A DNA stretch of 64,000 nt, taken from the NCBI GenBank assembly GCA_003665825.1, contig QPFY01000003.1:62001-126000 (forward strand). The letters run 5' to 3'. Positions 47,459-61,167 of this stretch are shown here, piece after piece. The notes beneath the pieces are model-generated. The model made no database searches and was not told the DNA's origin. It worked only from the letters and a program-made list of their open reading frames with translations. This DNA is from Microbotryum silenes-acaulis. Its lineage: Eukaryota; Basidiomycota; Microbotryomycetes; Microbotryales; Microbotryaceae. Position 1 is the first letter of the stretch, and each line of letters starts with the position of its first letter. A program made the position numbers and the translations under genes.

Positions 47459-50400
47459 ATGGCGCCCAGTTTCCCGCTCGGTGAACACCCTGACGGCGAT
47501 CCATTCGCGGCGCAAGATCGCGAACGGCAGGCTAATTCGCGCCTCGGTCGCATGGAGGCACGCGCCCAACAGGAGGAGCAACAACGCCTCAAGCAAGAGC
47601 AAGCAGCCTTACAAGACCGTCGTTCCCACACCAACACCGCAGCACCCACCCGAGCTGGATCATCCACCTCTTCTTCCTACCAAGGACCGAGTACGAACGC
47701 GAACGGTGCGGGCACAGGAGGTCACCGAACCGCATTCACGGTCGCCCCTCCACCTCCAGGGCGCGCCCATCAACGCAACAGTGCCCGTCTATCCTCGCAC
47801 AGCAGCAACATCACCATTACCACCACTAAGAAGAGGGAACCCGATCTCGTCATCAGCGACACCGAGGACAGCAGCACGACGCCGAACGCTCAATCCCCGT
47901 CGGCGGCTTCGGCAGCGGCACCCCGCGCGGTCCCGCACACGACAAACATACTCCCTGCAAGAAAGCGCCCACGCGGAGAGAACGATCAACCGTTCTCCGT
48001 GACAGTACAAAGTGGGATCCCTTATGTTAGAACGACGGTCCCGACGCCTGTCAGAGCGGCCCCGGCGAACGACGAGGCCGATGAACCGATGAGCGACGCG
48101 CCCGCACGCGCCGGTGATGATTCGACACTTCTTTCGACTCCGGCCAAACCGGCGAGGAGAGTGAGAGAGAGCAGTCTCAGTAGCATTGCTTCGTCACCAC
48201 ACGCTGGGCATACTTCTCCTTTACGCACCGGTGAAGAAGGGGATGAAGAAGAGGACGAGGAAGACGAGGGAGAGGAACAGGAAAAGGGAGAGGGAGATCC
48301 CGAAGGAGATGATGATGGGGAAGACGATGATGAGCAGGACGACGAAGACGACGAGGATGATGACGAAGATGACGAAGACAGTGAAGCAGACTCGGAGGAC
48401 GAGGACAGCAAAGTTGCGGCATCAGTGACTCGACCCAAGACTGTCGATGGTGTTCCGGACTCGGATGAGAATATGGGGTCGCTGGGCAAGGACTCAAAGC
48501 CTGCAACGAATGCAGTCGGTTCAACGTCTAACGGAACTGATGAGAAAAAGGACGCCAAGCCCTCCCCGCCACCACCCGAAATGTCAGCCGTCCGCCTCAC
48601 CTACTCGTTCCCACCTCGCGGAACGGAACACGGCGTCCTGCAGATCAACATCGGCGAGATGGCGCGTGAAGCCGGTTACGATCCCTCCAAGGACAACATC
48701 GCTCAAGTCGCTAGCAGTGATGGCGAAGAAGATCACTCTGACGGGAGTGATAGGGAAGGGAAGCAGAAGCGTGAAGGGGAAGAAGCGAAGCCAGGGGAAA
48801 CGTTGCCTGTCAGGCTGCCAATCCCGGGTGTCGTAGGACCTCCTAAGGTAAGCCTATTCGATTCGAACCTGACCGTTGACGGGCTGAGCTGATCCTCTTT
48901 CGTGACCACAGCTGAAGAAGCGAAGGCGTGCACCTAACACTGTTCTTGGCCGTTTTGGTGGCTACGACGTCGAGGACCCTTTCGTCGACGATTCCGAGAT
49001 CAACCTCTACGAGGTAAGCAAGTACTTCGACCCGAGATCTTACGAAAGACTTGCTCACGCCTTTCAAATGGGAGCATTTGGTACAGCCCAAGTTCACCGC
49101 GCAACCCAAACGTGCGGGGTTCCACGTCTGCGTTGGACCGGTCGCGATCCTCACCAAGAGTCACCGAGGCAGGATTCCGGGGTCCAAGAACAAGCCCAGG
49201 GTACGTCTGCACTCAATGTATGTTGCATTACGCTCAGGCTAAATCATCGAGACGTGACCTGTGTCCCTGAACAGGTTTTGGGCGGACCAGAGGCAGGCGC
49301 GGGTGAGTATTCTTCCTTTAGTGAGCGTGGGGGAGCCGCTGATAACAGAGGAACACGATCTCGCAGATGGACATGCGGCCATTTCTGCCGCGTCGACATC
49401 AGCCTTGCCCACATTTGGAGCGATTGGACAAGGCGCTGGTGGGCCCCCAGTCAAACCTCCGAAGAAAAAGGCGAGTCAAGTCAAGTCAAACCGAGCGAGC
49501 AAATGCACGGGTCTTCGACGTAACTAATTCTTGTTCCTCTGATCCCTTTAGGGCACTTTCTCGGCAGAGATGCAGAGGGAGATCGATCGTCTCAAAGAAG
49601 AGGTCGCCAAAGGTCAGTCGAACGCGTGCCAATCAAATCATACCGCCCGCGTGCTCTTCGGACTGAACTTGGAAAGGTCCAACTGGCAGAATCGTTCGAG
49701 GTCAAAAACAAGTTTCCCCCTCGCCTTCGACCGATCCTGGTCGACGTTGCGATGCGCGCGCTCGAACTGGACGAATACGACGACGACTTCTTCGCCATCA
49801 TGCCTAAGATATTCCCCTACAATCTCTTCACGATGAAGAAACTCATCAAGCGCGAGGTATTCCCTAAGCGCATTGCGGCCTACGAAGCCGAACAAGATCG
49901 ACAGATCGAGATCATTCGACAGAACGTCGTGGAGTTGTTGCCGATCTCGAAGAAGAACCATGCGGAGGATTATGCGCACTACAGGGCTGAAAGGGCGGCG
50001 TGGGAAGAGAAGGAGCGCAAGAGGCTTGAAGGGGGTGGGGGGACACCTGAGCCTATACAGGGGGGATTTCCTTCGATTGCAGGAGTGGCAGCGGCGACGG
50101 GTTCCGATGATGAGGACGCGACGGGACCGGGCTTGGCTACGACCGGACGTGAGTCTCGATCTTCCAATGACAACGGAGCGATATCAGTGTGCAGGCTGAC
50201 CAATTGGATTCTCTTTTCGTTCGCCCAGCTCGCGAGCCAATCTACAAGTTCCGCTTCAACGAAGCGATGAGGGTCGCCTTGTACAATGCGTGCGAGATCG
50301 GGGACCGGATGAGCGAACTGATCGTCGAGAAGCAGTGAGTCGACACCGCCTCGTAGACACGAATGGTCTTGGTCTGAGTTTGCGGTGGATGGGGTCGCCT

Positions 50401-50736
50401 TCTCACAGAGAATTGGAGAAGGCCGTCGAACAAGGCCAGAAAGTCCACTCGGCCGCGAACGACCGCAAGATCTTGTATGCCAAGGTCAGTCAAACCCCGC
50501 TAGTTCGCACGTGCAGTCTCGTTCCTTCGCGCTGACCGTCAGACTCGCACTTGCTCTTGATCCAGCTTCTCAAATTCTGGCCTAGTGGGGATATGACCTC
50601 CAACCAACTGTCACGAGAGAGTAAGCACACATCCCAAGTCCCCCGATCAAGCACCTCTCACTCACGCCCCGACGTCCCCGCTCCCACCGCAGTGAGCGCA
50701 GCGAAGAACAAGCTCATCCGCCAAAGTCAACGATAG
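47459..50736 (+). CDS. HPC2: Hpc2/ubinuclein-type HIR complex subunit
   Basis: Subunit of the HIR histone H3-H4 chaperone complex, nuclear. Start at 47,459 (MAPSFPLGEHPDGDPFAAQ). The first exon is low complexity: a Gln/Glu coiled stretch (RAQQEEQQRLKQEQAA), Ser/Thr/Pro regions and an almost purely acidic block of about 90 residues around 48,235-48,410. The Hpc2-related domain spans later exons: NTVLGRFGGYDVEDPFVDD and SEINLYE, then PKREGFHVCVGPV-like sequence. The C-terminal part has GTFSAEMQREIDRLKEEV, FPPRLRPILVDVAMRALELD, FPYNLFTMKKLIKREVFPKR and FNEAMRVALYNACEIGDRM, as in ubinucleins. Stop at 50,734-50,736. Confidence 0.9.
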
Positions 50737-51373
50737 CACCACAACGCCGCGACCGAAGCTTCTCTACCGAAGCTTGCCCCACCCAATACCCCATTCTGCA
50801 TCACCCCCTTGTATCCAACTGTCCGTGCGATTTTTTTCTCTTACACTTTTATGATGAAGAAAGTCCAAACTTGTTGCTTAGATTGCCCAATCGCGTCATG
50901 TTCTATGTAATACGACGCGTGTAGTCTACTATGACATCACCCTCCATATGACATGTTTATAAACTCAATCATCTTTGCGGATCAAGTCCATGAAATACTG
51001 CTTGAACAACCCTAGTACTCTACACCACCCCCAAACCGTAGAATCAACGCTCGAAAACCCCATCACGTGACGGTCGTTCTGCCAACTCTGCCAACTTCGA
51101 CGGGTCAGGAAACACTTCACCCGCGCCTCGACGTTCTCTAAGAGTTGCCAAATTGGGATTTCTTCTCGCTTCCGCTCGGCTCAACGGCCCGGGCAAAACC
51201 ATACCGCGCGTCGCGCGACATTGTACGTTTTTCTCACAGCATAGAGTCCATGGCAGGGTCTGTTTGCACGATGAACAACAACAAATCTGGTGAAAAGGCA
51301 GAAGTAAGAGAGAAGAGCGAGATAGTGGTGAAGAAAGTAAGCGAAGAAAAGCAAACGTGCGCCCAGCGCATTC
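50737..51373. other. Convergent spacer HPC2 / Zn2Cys6 gene
   Basis: About 640 bp of 3' flanking sequence, AT-richer than its neighbours. No gene, repeat or RNA recognised. Confidence 0.5.
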
Positions 51374-54300
51374 TCAAAATTTCGGAGCCGGCATCCCGGG
51401 CACGTTCTGGAAGAAGCTCGACCACGAATCGACATCAAAGATGTTCTCCGGCGGCAGCATCATGTTCCCACCCGCGCCTGCGAAACCACCGTTCATCATC
51501 TCGGGGTGGGTGTTGAAGCCGAAGGGGTCGAAATGGTGGCCCGCGACGCCGCCGAGGAACATGTTCGACGTCGCGGAAGTGTTCCCTTGAGCTCCTGGGT
51601 TGATCGAAGCGTTCGCAGAAGTCGATCCGGCTCCATCTGCGTTATTGCTCGGGTCGTTCGCGTTGGTAGCGGCGGCGGAAAAGTTGAGCATAGGATTAAA
51701 GTTCATCGTCGCGAAATCACCAGGTGTCGGCATCGGAGTCGACGTAGGCTCATCGGCAGGTCGATCATCCCCATCCGTGGGTGCACCATCTTCACGCATT
51801 CGATCTGTCTGGCCAGGGGATTCGACAGCGGTTGATCCCGTGACCGATTGCGCAGGTGTCTCGTCCATCAATCCCGCGTTCTCTTCGCCTTCTTGATGCG
51901 TGCTCCTGATCGAACTCTCATTCCCCAATGGCGGACTATGCCTCAACAACCCATTCGACTCGGCCGGTTCAAGTGGACTGATCGCACTTCCCCCCGCAAC
52001 ACTCGATCCCGCCTGTGCTCCCAAAGGCCCCACAGCTGAAGCGGGTGAACTCGTCGCGGACGGGGTCCTCCTCTCGCTCCTAAAGTATGACACCCCATTC
52101 TTGCCCTTCTTATCGACGTACTTAAGGTGCCAATCCTGCTCCCTCTGCCTGACCCCCGGCGTAGGGTTCAACGTCGTGATCGCGGTCGTGTTGGACCCAG
52201 AAGCGGGGGACATCCCTTCGGCCGCTTCGGGGGCCCATTTCTGCACCGACAGAGCGGTCTGGTACAAGAGATGGAGAATCTCGCTGATCTTGTACCGTAG
52301 GTGCGTCTCTCCGTCGGGGACGACAACGCGCTGTACAAAACACCCGCCGGCAGACGGGGATTAGCCCTATGCACGACCGGAGGTCCGTCGTTGGTCTGGG
52401 GTGAGGACGCACCTTCATGATATCACGAGCAAGCTTAAGCGTTGCCAGCGGCTCGGCATCCCGGCGCCGGATGTGGGAGTGGTATTGGATTAGTGAAGCG
52501 ATGAAAAAGGCGTAAATACCGCTGCGAGGGCAAGCGATTCGTGAGCAAACTCAAACAGCTGCGGTCATTCACCGAATTGCACAAATAGGCACAGAGACTC
52601 ACACGAACCACCCCTCCAGCACCGCCTCATTCTTATCAACCCACTCGATCGCCTCTCTCGACTCGGTCTCCAGCTGACCCCATTCGACGACCCCGACACT
52701 GAGGTGCGCGAACCGCTTGGGCAACTGAAACGAAATGCTCATGAAAGGCCTCGTGACCAAGAACTTGGCGGGTAGGTACAACAACCTCAAGAATCCTTGT
52801 TCAGCCGTCGACTTGTTGGGTCCGTTGAACCTCAATTCCGAAGGGAGGCCCGAGACCCAGTGCTCGAGATCGTCGAAGAGGGAGGTCGCATCCGCTGCTG
52901 ACAAGGTCATGATCCCCGTGGGGGAGTAGATAGCTTTGATGATGCGACCGAGTAGGATCGAGAGCGAAATCAAAGCGCCGTTGAAGAGGTAAGGCTTTCG
53001 TTCAGCGTCGAACTCGGTGCCAGGTCGTATGTCGAACACGGAGGGTAGGAGACAGTCGCAATCCGCCAAATCGATCATCATAGGGCATCCGTACTGCGTA
53101 GGCGTAAGTGTTTTACGTCAGGTGGATCTCAAAGCATTCGAGGGAGCGAGACGGCTCTGTTCGGATACTTACGATGGCAGCAATCCACCGATCGGCAATC
53201 AGACACCCACCCCAGACCCTCCTCCTCAACTCGCAATGATCTGCCTCAGACTGCAACTTCTTCTCCGTCCCAAACTTGCGATGCAGCCCCAAATCCTGCG
53301 CCATCCTGATCGCGACACCGAGCAAGTTCCACGTCTTGCTCGCTGGCGTCTTCTTCTCCAGCTCCAGCGAGAAGGCATAGACGAGCAGGGCCTGGATATT
53401 GGACATGCTCGAGTCGTCGAGAAAGTCTTGCTCGCGCAGGGTCGCGCGAATAGTGCCTTTGATCGTCCTCAGGATCGCCGGTGCGACGTGGTGACTGAGC
53501 CCCGAGATGCCGCACAGCGTATTGAACAGCAAGATCGACGTTTTTTTGTTCGCCGCAAAGTCAGCCCTGGTCACGACGGGGAAGTGCCGGCTATGTGTCG
53601 TAAAGTAGTGGTTCAAGAGCTGTTCGGCAACGGGTGAGTCCAAGCCCTGGATCGCCTGCGGCGCATCCGGACCCCCTGCTTCTCCCGTATAGTCCCCACC
53701 TCCATGGATTCGGATGAAGCCATCTCCCGTCTCGTCTACGGTTAGTGATTGCGAGTATTTGGAGTCTACCAAGTTAAGGCGTTCAGCGGGGAAGGTCGAG
53801 GTCGAGTGCATGAGATGTGAGATCGAGGTTGGGCCGACGATGCGCATTTCCCTATTGCGTCGGAACGGATCCGAGTCTTGGTTGCCTTGAGTCTGCATCT
53901 GAGTTGGCAGATGGCCGGCAAGTGGCTTATTCGACGAGAAGGAAGGCCGATTCGCCGAGGATGGGTGAGCCTCGTAGTGGTACTGTCCTATCAAACTGGA
54001 CGTATGAGGAGAAGCCATGGACTGCGAACCGGTCGATGAAGCTCGGTGGTGCGCCTGACTGAGCGCCGCTAGTTGAGACGCAGCGACGGCCGACGAAGGG
54101 TCGTCGGCTTGTTTAGGTTTGGAACGCTTGTTCCGAGTTTCCGCGATTGGTAGGAACTTGTGATGGGTCGAGTCGTGAAAAGGTTAGTCCTTGATGGCTG
54201 CAACGCGAAAAGGGGGGGAGGGGGAGGGGAACACTGACCCAGGTACACGCCGTGTGGTGAGAGTGACAGTGCACGCATACGGGTGGCTCCGTATCCGGCA

Positions 54301-55103
54301 AGGCATCGCACCTATGATACAATACGCATACGGGGTGCTGTTAGTCTTGCCGTGCTAGAGCTCTCTCGGACTTTGACCCGGAGCACTCGCCTGATCTTCT
54401 TTCTGCGACAGCTATCGCACGCCCTCGGAGTCTTGGAGCGCTTCCTCTTCGCGGATGCGCTATCCTCGTCATCCTGTTCGTCCTGACTACCCGCGGCATC
54501 AGGTGTCCCCGCAACGTTGATGGTCGAGCTGATGGTCGAGCCGCTGGCGCTGATTCTCCTCTTGCCGGTCGATGACGACGATGAGCCGTAAGGGGAATGG
54601 TCCTGCGCCGTGGTCAAGGGGGGTGCGCCGATCGGATGCCTCGACATGGAGTCGTAGTGCGCCAATGACCCGGGCAACGAGTTGGCCGGAGGAGGAAGAG
54701 GGAGCATCGGTATCGAGCTGGACGAGGGCGAGGAGCCAGTCGCGGCATTGGCGGCGTTGGCTCGCATCAACAGCGCCGAGGGGGACGGCAGCCCGTAATT
54801 CGTCGACGAGTTGTTCATCCCGTTCTGGCCGCTATTGCTACTACTGCTGAGAGCTGAGTTGGGATTCGGATACATTCTCGGCAGATTGGGAGGGGGTAAA
54901 GTCGAGTGTATGCCGTAGTCGGCGATAGAACCGCCGCCGAGCGAGGCTGAGGAGGAGGCTCGTAGTGGAGGCATGCCGTGAGCGCTTCCGTTGCCGCTTC
55001 CGCTCGCGATGGCGTTGGCAAGCGAGTACATGCCACCACCACTGCCGCTGCTGCTGCTGACGCTGTCAGCCCCACCGTACCCGTACGCTGATCGGTTCTG
55101 CAT
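51374..55103 (-). CDS. Zn2Cys6 fungal-specific transcription factor
   Basis: Nuclear regulator. Start at 55,103 (MQNRSAYGYGGADSVSSSSG). A long Ser/Gly/Asn-rich N-terminal region precedes a basic stretch (KRKRSKTPRACDSCRRKKIR) and the zinc cluster, split by an intron: CDSCRRKKIRC, DALPDTEPPVCVHC, HSHHTACTW (six Cys). The middle homology region (Fungal_trans) covers LNHYFTTHSRHFPVVTRADF, FNTLCGISGL, NIQALLVYAFSLELEKKTP, SKTWNLLGVAIRMAQDLGLH, RRRVWGGCLIADRWIA and YGCPMMIDLADCDCLLP. The C-terminal exon is Asn/Pro/Ser-rich, likely activating, ending GMPAPKF at 51,374. The target pathway cannot be told from sequence; xylanolytic-type regulators are similar in layout. It is divergent from BiP. Confidence 0.9.
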
Positions 55104-56092
55104 GGCTTGGGGCGGGGCGGGGAATTTACCTCGGTAGTCGTGTCCCCCTGGCGCTCACTGTGAGCGATCGAACAGTGATGACCGCCGGTGTAGGAGAGAC
55201 AAGTCACTCGCCTCCTTTGCACGGCCCACGGAGGCCCACGGCGGCCACGCCGAAAAAGCGCCGACTGATTAGCCGCGGATCTATTCCTGTCCAGGGCAGT
55301 TGGTTGGAAACCACCGGCCACGGTCAATATTTACGAACTGGTACGAGCCACCGACGGGTACCTTCAACTGTAAATGTAAATGTATGCATGAAGCGGAGCA
55401 CAAAGTCAGAAGGATCTCGGAATCGCTTGAAGTGTACACCTATGCATTTGATAAGGACAATCCAAGTTTTTCGCGCCGGCAGACCAAAACCCCAACTCTC
55501 GGCGCAACAATTCCTCCGCGCTCCGGCCCGATCCAGTTCCAGGGGCTTCTGTTCGAGCTCGTCATCTAGTCATCGCCGCGATTGCACGCTCTCTCTCTGC
55601 AACACGGTCTTGTTCGTTTACGGAGAGGTCTGGGTGCCACAAACAACTGGAGAAGAAACTGATGAGGTGGAATTGCGTTGTGAAGAACCTTTCCAGCGAC
55701 ACGTCACTGCAACCATCTGGAACATTCGTATCTAGCGGCTTCATGGGATGTACTGCAGGATTTTTCAGGAAACAAGTAATACAAACATTTGCGTTCGCAT
55801 AACACCGGGCAGTAGGTATGTACCGGCCACGTCAGATGGATATTCGAGGCGTGAGGGTTCGATTGGAAAGGCCCAGAACGAGCCACGTCAGGCCACGTCA
55901 ATCGGTGCAAATGAAGGCGCGTCGTCGCCTGTCGTCGCTGGACGACTGCTGGACGCTGTGAGGAGGGCGGGTGGTGTGGCGCCGGCGCGCGTGTGCTTTC
56001 CTTTCCTTTCTTCCCCTTCCTCACCTCTGTCGATTGGACTCATTCGCCGATCCATAGTACACACCCACTTGCCACTACACTTCTCAACAAGA
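55104..56092. promoter_or_regulatory. Divergent promoter Zn2Cys6 gene / BiP
   Basis: About 990 bp shared upstream region. The BiP-proximal 270 bp hold three CCACGTCA words (listed separately); a related ACACGTCAC lies at about 55,699-55,707. A pyrimidine-rich tract precedes the BiP ATG. Confidence 0.6.
55827..55900 (+). promoter_or_regulatory. Three CCACGTCA sites (UPRE-like) upstream of BiP
   Basis: CCACGTCA occurs at 55,827-55,834, 55,883-55,890 and 55,893-55,900, the last two 10 bp apart, 190-270 bp before the BiP start. The reverse complement TGACGTGG is the known mammalian unfolded-protein-response element core bound by XBP1, and fungal Hac1-type factors bind related ACGT-core sites. 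Inference: the BiP gene is induced by ER stress through these sites. Confidence 0.6.
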
Positions 56093-59041
56093 ATGGCTCC
56101 TACACCGAGTCGCAAGACGCTTTTGTCGGCGTTGCTGCTCGTGGTGATTGCTCTCGTCAGCTTTTCCCCCGTGGCCCAAGCCGCCAATGAAGAGGTGAGT
56201 GCTCGTGCTCGGGGCTTCCACCACGTTCTCGCGTGGCCACAGTAGATACCCGTAACGTGACGAGACTGCCAGGCGATCACGTACACCCTTGTCGACCGTT
56301 GCTGACCATGCTCGTCCTCCTCTTCCCGCCGTGCCTGCTGATTCATGGCGCCACGTTATACTCGCCGTCGTACGCTGGCTGTTCGCGTGCGCTTCTCCTC
56401 TGACGTGTCAATTGTCCGTCATCTTCTGCCTCGCCTCGTCTCGCCTCGCCATGCCCTACATCGCCCTCGAACCATGGCATCGCGTGCACGACGTTCCTTC
56501 TACCATGATACTGCATCCCATTTTGCCATTTACAGTACGGCACAGTTAGTAAGTCACGCTCCGGGTGCCCCCTTTGCCGGTCACTTGGTCACTTTTCCTT
56601 CACGTTCCATCACACCAGCGTGGCGCTTCCGACGCCGGCTCTACGTGGACAGACGAGCTGACCTTTCCCCTCGCCGCCCGTCTTCCTTGCTGCAGTCGGT
56701 ATCGATCTGGGAACAACATATTCATGCGTTGGGTAAGCCTCTTGTCCGGGCTTGGAACGCCTTTGTGTGTGCACGGTTCGAGCGAGGCCTGCGGTGGACC
56801 CGGGGGCTCTGGCGGGCGGCACACGTCGACGGGCACCCTGCTCGCACGCGCTTCTCAACGTTACGAGGCGCAACTGCACGCCAGGACCGTACATCGTAGT
56901 AGTTCACGGGTTGCCAGGGGCTGCCGCCCGGGAGGGCTGTCTACGATTGATGAGTCTCTTCGAGTCCCGTCTCTCCCGCCTGGCGGCCTCGATGACGAAG
57001 ACGAACGCGCTCGCTTCCCGTGGGAGATAGCGAACCACGTAGCCTCACAGAACCCGTTGCCGCGACATCGCTTGCACACGCTTTCCCCCATTGTCCAGGG
57101 CAGTTCGCTGATACGTGCTTCATTCCCATAGTGTACAAAAGAACGGCCGGGTCGAAATTTTGACCAATGATCAAGGTAACCGCATCACACCATCCTACGT
57201 CGCTTTCGCGGCCGGCTCCGGCGAACGACTCGTCGGTGACGCCGCCAAGAACCAGGCCCCTTCGAACCCTACCAACACCATCTTCGACATCAAGCGTTTG
57301 ATCGGTCGCCGCTTCGCGGACAAGGCCGTCAAGGAGGATATCAAGCACTACCCCTTCACCGTCAAGCCCGGCAAGCATGATCAGCCCGTCGTCGAGGTCT
57401 CTGTCGGCAATGAACGCAAGACCTTCACCACCGAGGAGATCTCGGCTATGATCTTGGGCAAGATGAAGGAGACCGCCGAGGCCTACCTGGGCAAGAAGGT
57501 CACCCACGCCGTCGTCACCGTCCCAGCCTACTTCAACGACGCTCAACGACAAGCGACCAAGGACGCTGGCACGATCGCCGGTCTGAACGTTCTTCGAGTA
57601 GTCAACGAGCCCACCGCCGCCGCGATCGCCTACGGTCTCGACAAGACCGGTGGCGAGCGCAACATCATCGTCTACGATCTCGGAGGAGGAACGTTCGATG
57701 TCTCGCTCCTCTCGATCGAGGACGGTGTCTTTGAGGTCTTGGCCACCTCCGGTGACACCCACTTGGGTGGTGAGGACTTCGACAACCGCGTGATCGACTA
57801 CATCGCCAAGACGTGGAAGCGCAAGTACGACGGCCAGGACATCACCAAGAACCTGCGCACGATGGGTAAACTGAAGCGCGAGGTCGAGAAGGCCAAGCGA
57901 ACGCTCTCGTCGCAAATGTCAACCAAGCTCGAGATCGAGGCCTTCTTTGAAGGCCAGGACCTGTCCGAAACCCTCACCCGCGCCAAGTTCGAAGAGTTGA
58001 ACCTCGACCTGTTCCGCAAGACGATGAAGCCCGTCGAGCAAGTGCTCAAGGATGCCGGATTCAAGAAGGAGCAAGTTGACGACATCGTCCTCGTCGGTGG
58101 TTCGACCCGTATCCCCAAGGTCCAGGAGTTGCTCAAGGAGTATTTCAACGGCAAGGAGCCCACCAAGGGTATTAACCCCGATGAGGCCGTCGCTTACGGT
58201 GCTGCCGTCCAAGGTGGTATTCTCTCCGGTGAGGAGGGTCTCGGTGATGTCGTCCTGATCGATGTCTGCCCCCTCACCCTCGGTATCGAGACGACCGGCG
58301 GTGTCTTCACAAAGCTCGTGAGTCGCTAGACGCCCCGACGGAATGTCTTCTATTGTTGCTTGTTACTCATTGCATCCACTTCCGCTACAGATTGACCGCA
58401 ACACCGTCATCCCCACCAAGAAGTCCCAGATCTTCTCGACCGCTGTCGACAACCAGCCCACCGTTTTGATCCAAGTCTATGAGGGTGAGCGTGCGATGAC
58501 GCGCGACAACAATCGTCTCGGCAGATTCGAATTGACCGGTATGGCCCCCGCCCCTCGCGGTGTCCCCCAAATCGAGGTCACGTTCGAGATCGACGCTTCG
58601 AGTATTCTCCGCGTCAGCGCCGTTGACAAGGCGACGGGCAAGTCCGAATCGGTGACGATCGAGAACGAGCGAGGCCGTCTCTCGCAAGAGGAGATTGACC
58701 GAATGGTCGCCGAGGCCGAACAGTTCGCCGAGGCGGACGAGCTTTTGAAGAAGAAGATCGAGTCGCGCAACGCGTTGGAGAACTTCATCTACTCGGTCAA
58801 GGGTCAACTTGCCGACACCAAGGATGGTCTTGGCGCCAAATTAGACAAGTCCGACATCAAGACCTTGCACGCCGAGTTGAAGAAGTCGCAGGACTGGCTC
58901 GAGGCGAACGCCGATGCGTCGGTTGAGGACTTGACCGAGCAACTTGAGACGCTCCAAGGCGTCGTCACGCCCATCACGAGCAAGATCTACGGTGGTGCCG
59001 GCGGATCGGACGAGCCCCTCTCGAACCACGACGAGCTTTAG
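56093..59041 (+). CDS. KAR2: ER chaperone BiP/Kar2 (Hsp70)
   Basis: ER-lumen Hsp70 ATPase for translocation, folding and ERAD. Start at 56,093: signal peptide with [19 protein letters not shown] and cleavage near AQAANEE. Five exons: 56,093-56,194; a 13-nt microexon 56,536-56,548; 56,696-56,732; 57,132-58,317; 58,391-59,041. The joins give [19 protein letters not shown], the Hsp70 phosphate-1 motif. Others: [47 protein letters not shown], then the substrate domain [18 protein letters not shown]. It ends SNHDEL, the ER retrieval signal. Length about 660 residues, normal for BiP. The first three introns (341, 147 and 399 nt) are longer than most in the window, a frequent place for regulatory sequence. 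UPRE-like sites lie upstream. Confidence 0.97.
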
Positions 59042-59253
59042 ACGTTGTCTCCCTTCTGATGACCCGGACCCCCAACCCCACAAAAGAGTAGTGTTTTCCT
59101 TTCCCTTTCTTTTTTTTTCTTTTTCTTTCTTTTTTGGGTATGGCACTTGCATTCCGTTGCATTCCATCCCATTCGGGTGTGAAATAGTACGCTTTGCCCT
59201 CTCGAATGCACGTGAGAACGACGAGAGACCGAGACCAAATGCCGGGTGGTAGC

Positions 59254-60763
<1,510 letters not shown>

Positions 60764-61167
60764 CTTGTCTTGAGTGATGGCCTCTTCCTATCGCTTGGTA
60801 GCACCTGGGCGGAGTGGGCGTGGGAGTGGGAGGAAGTGGAGCGCGAGACGGGCCTCGCAATGGAGCATTCCGGCAGACCTCGGCCGACCACGGAGCCTCC
60901 TCGGCAGTTTTGCCCCGCTCAGTCCCGCTATTTCATCTAATCTGCCGCGACCTTTTTCTTTCGAGCCAATTATGTGATGTTTCTTTTGGTTCTTGGGTAA
61001 GATACAGTAGAGTGGGATTCCCCTGGTATCTACTAAAAAGCAGAGCGTTCGCCCCCTTGGGCTGCCAATGCTAATTTCGTACGGGACCCCTAACCAACCT
61101 GATCCCGAGACTCAGCCATTTCAGAGGGTTTATTCATAAAAAGTCGCCCAATCTTATAGTCGCCACG
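60764..61167. other. Spacer TGS1 / GST-like gene
   Basis: Holds the TGS1 promoter and the 3' flank of the GST-like gene. No other coding sequence recognised. Confidence 0.5.

Noticed and set aside
47936..48600. Serine-rich frame opposite the HPC2 acidic block
   Set aside because: It is the antisense shadow of GAA/GAC/GAG codons in the acidic tract.
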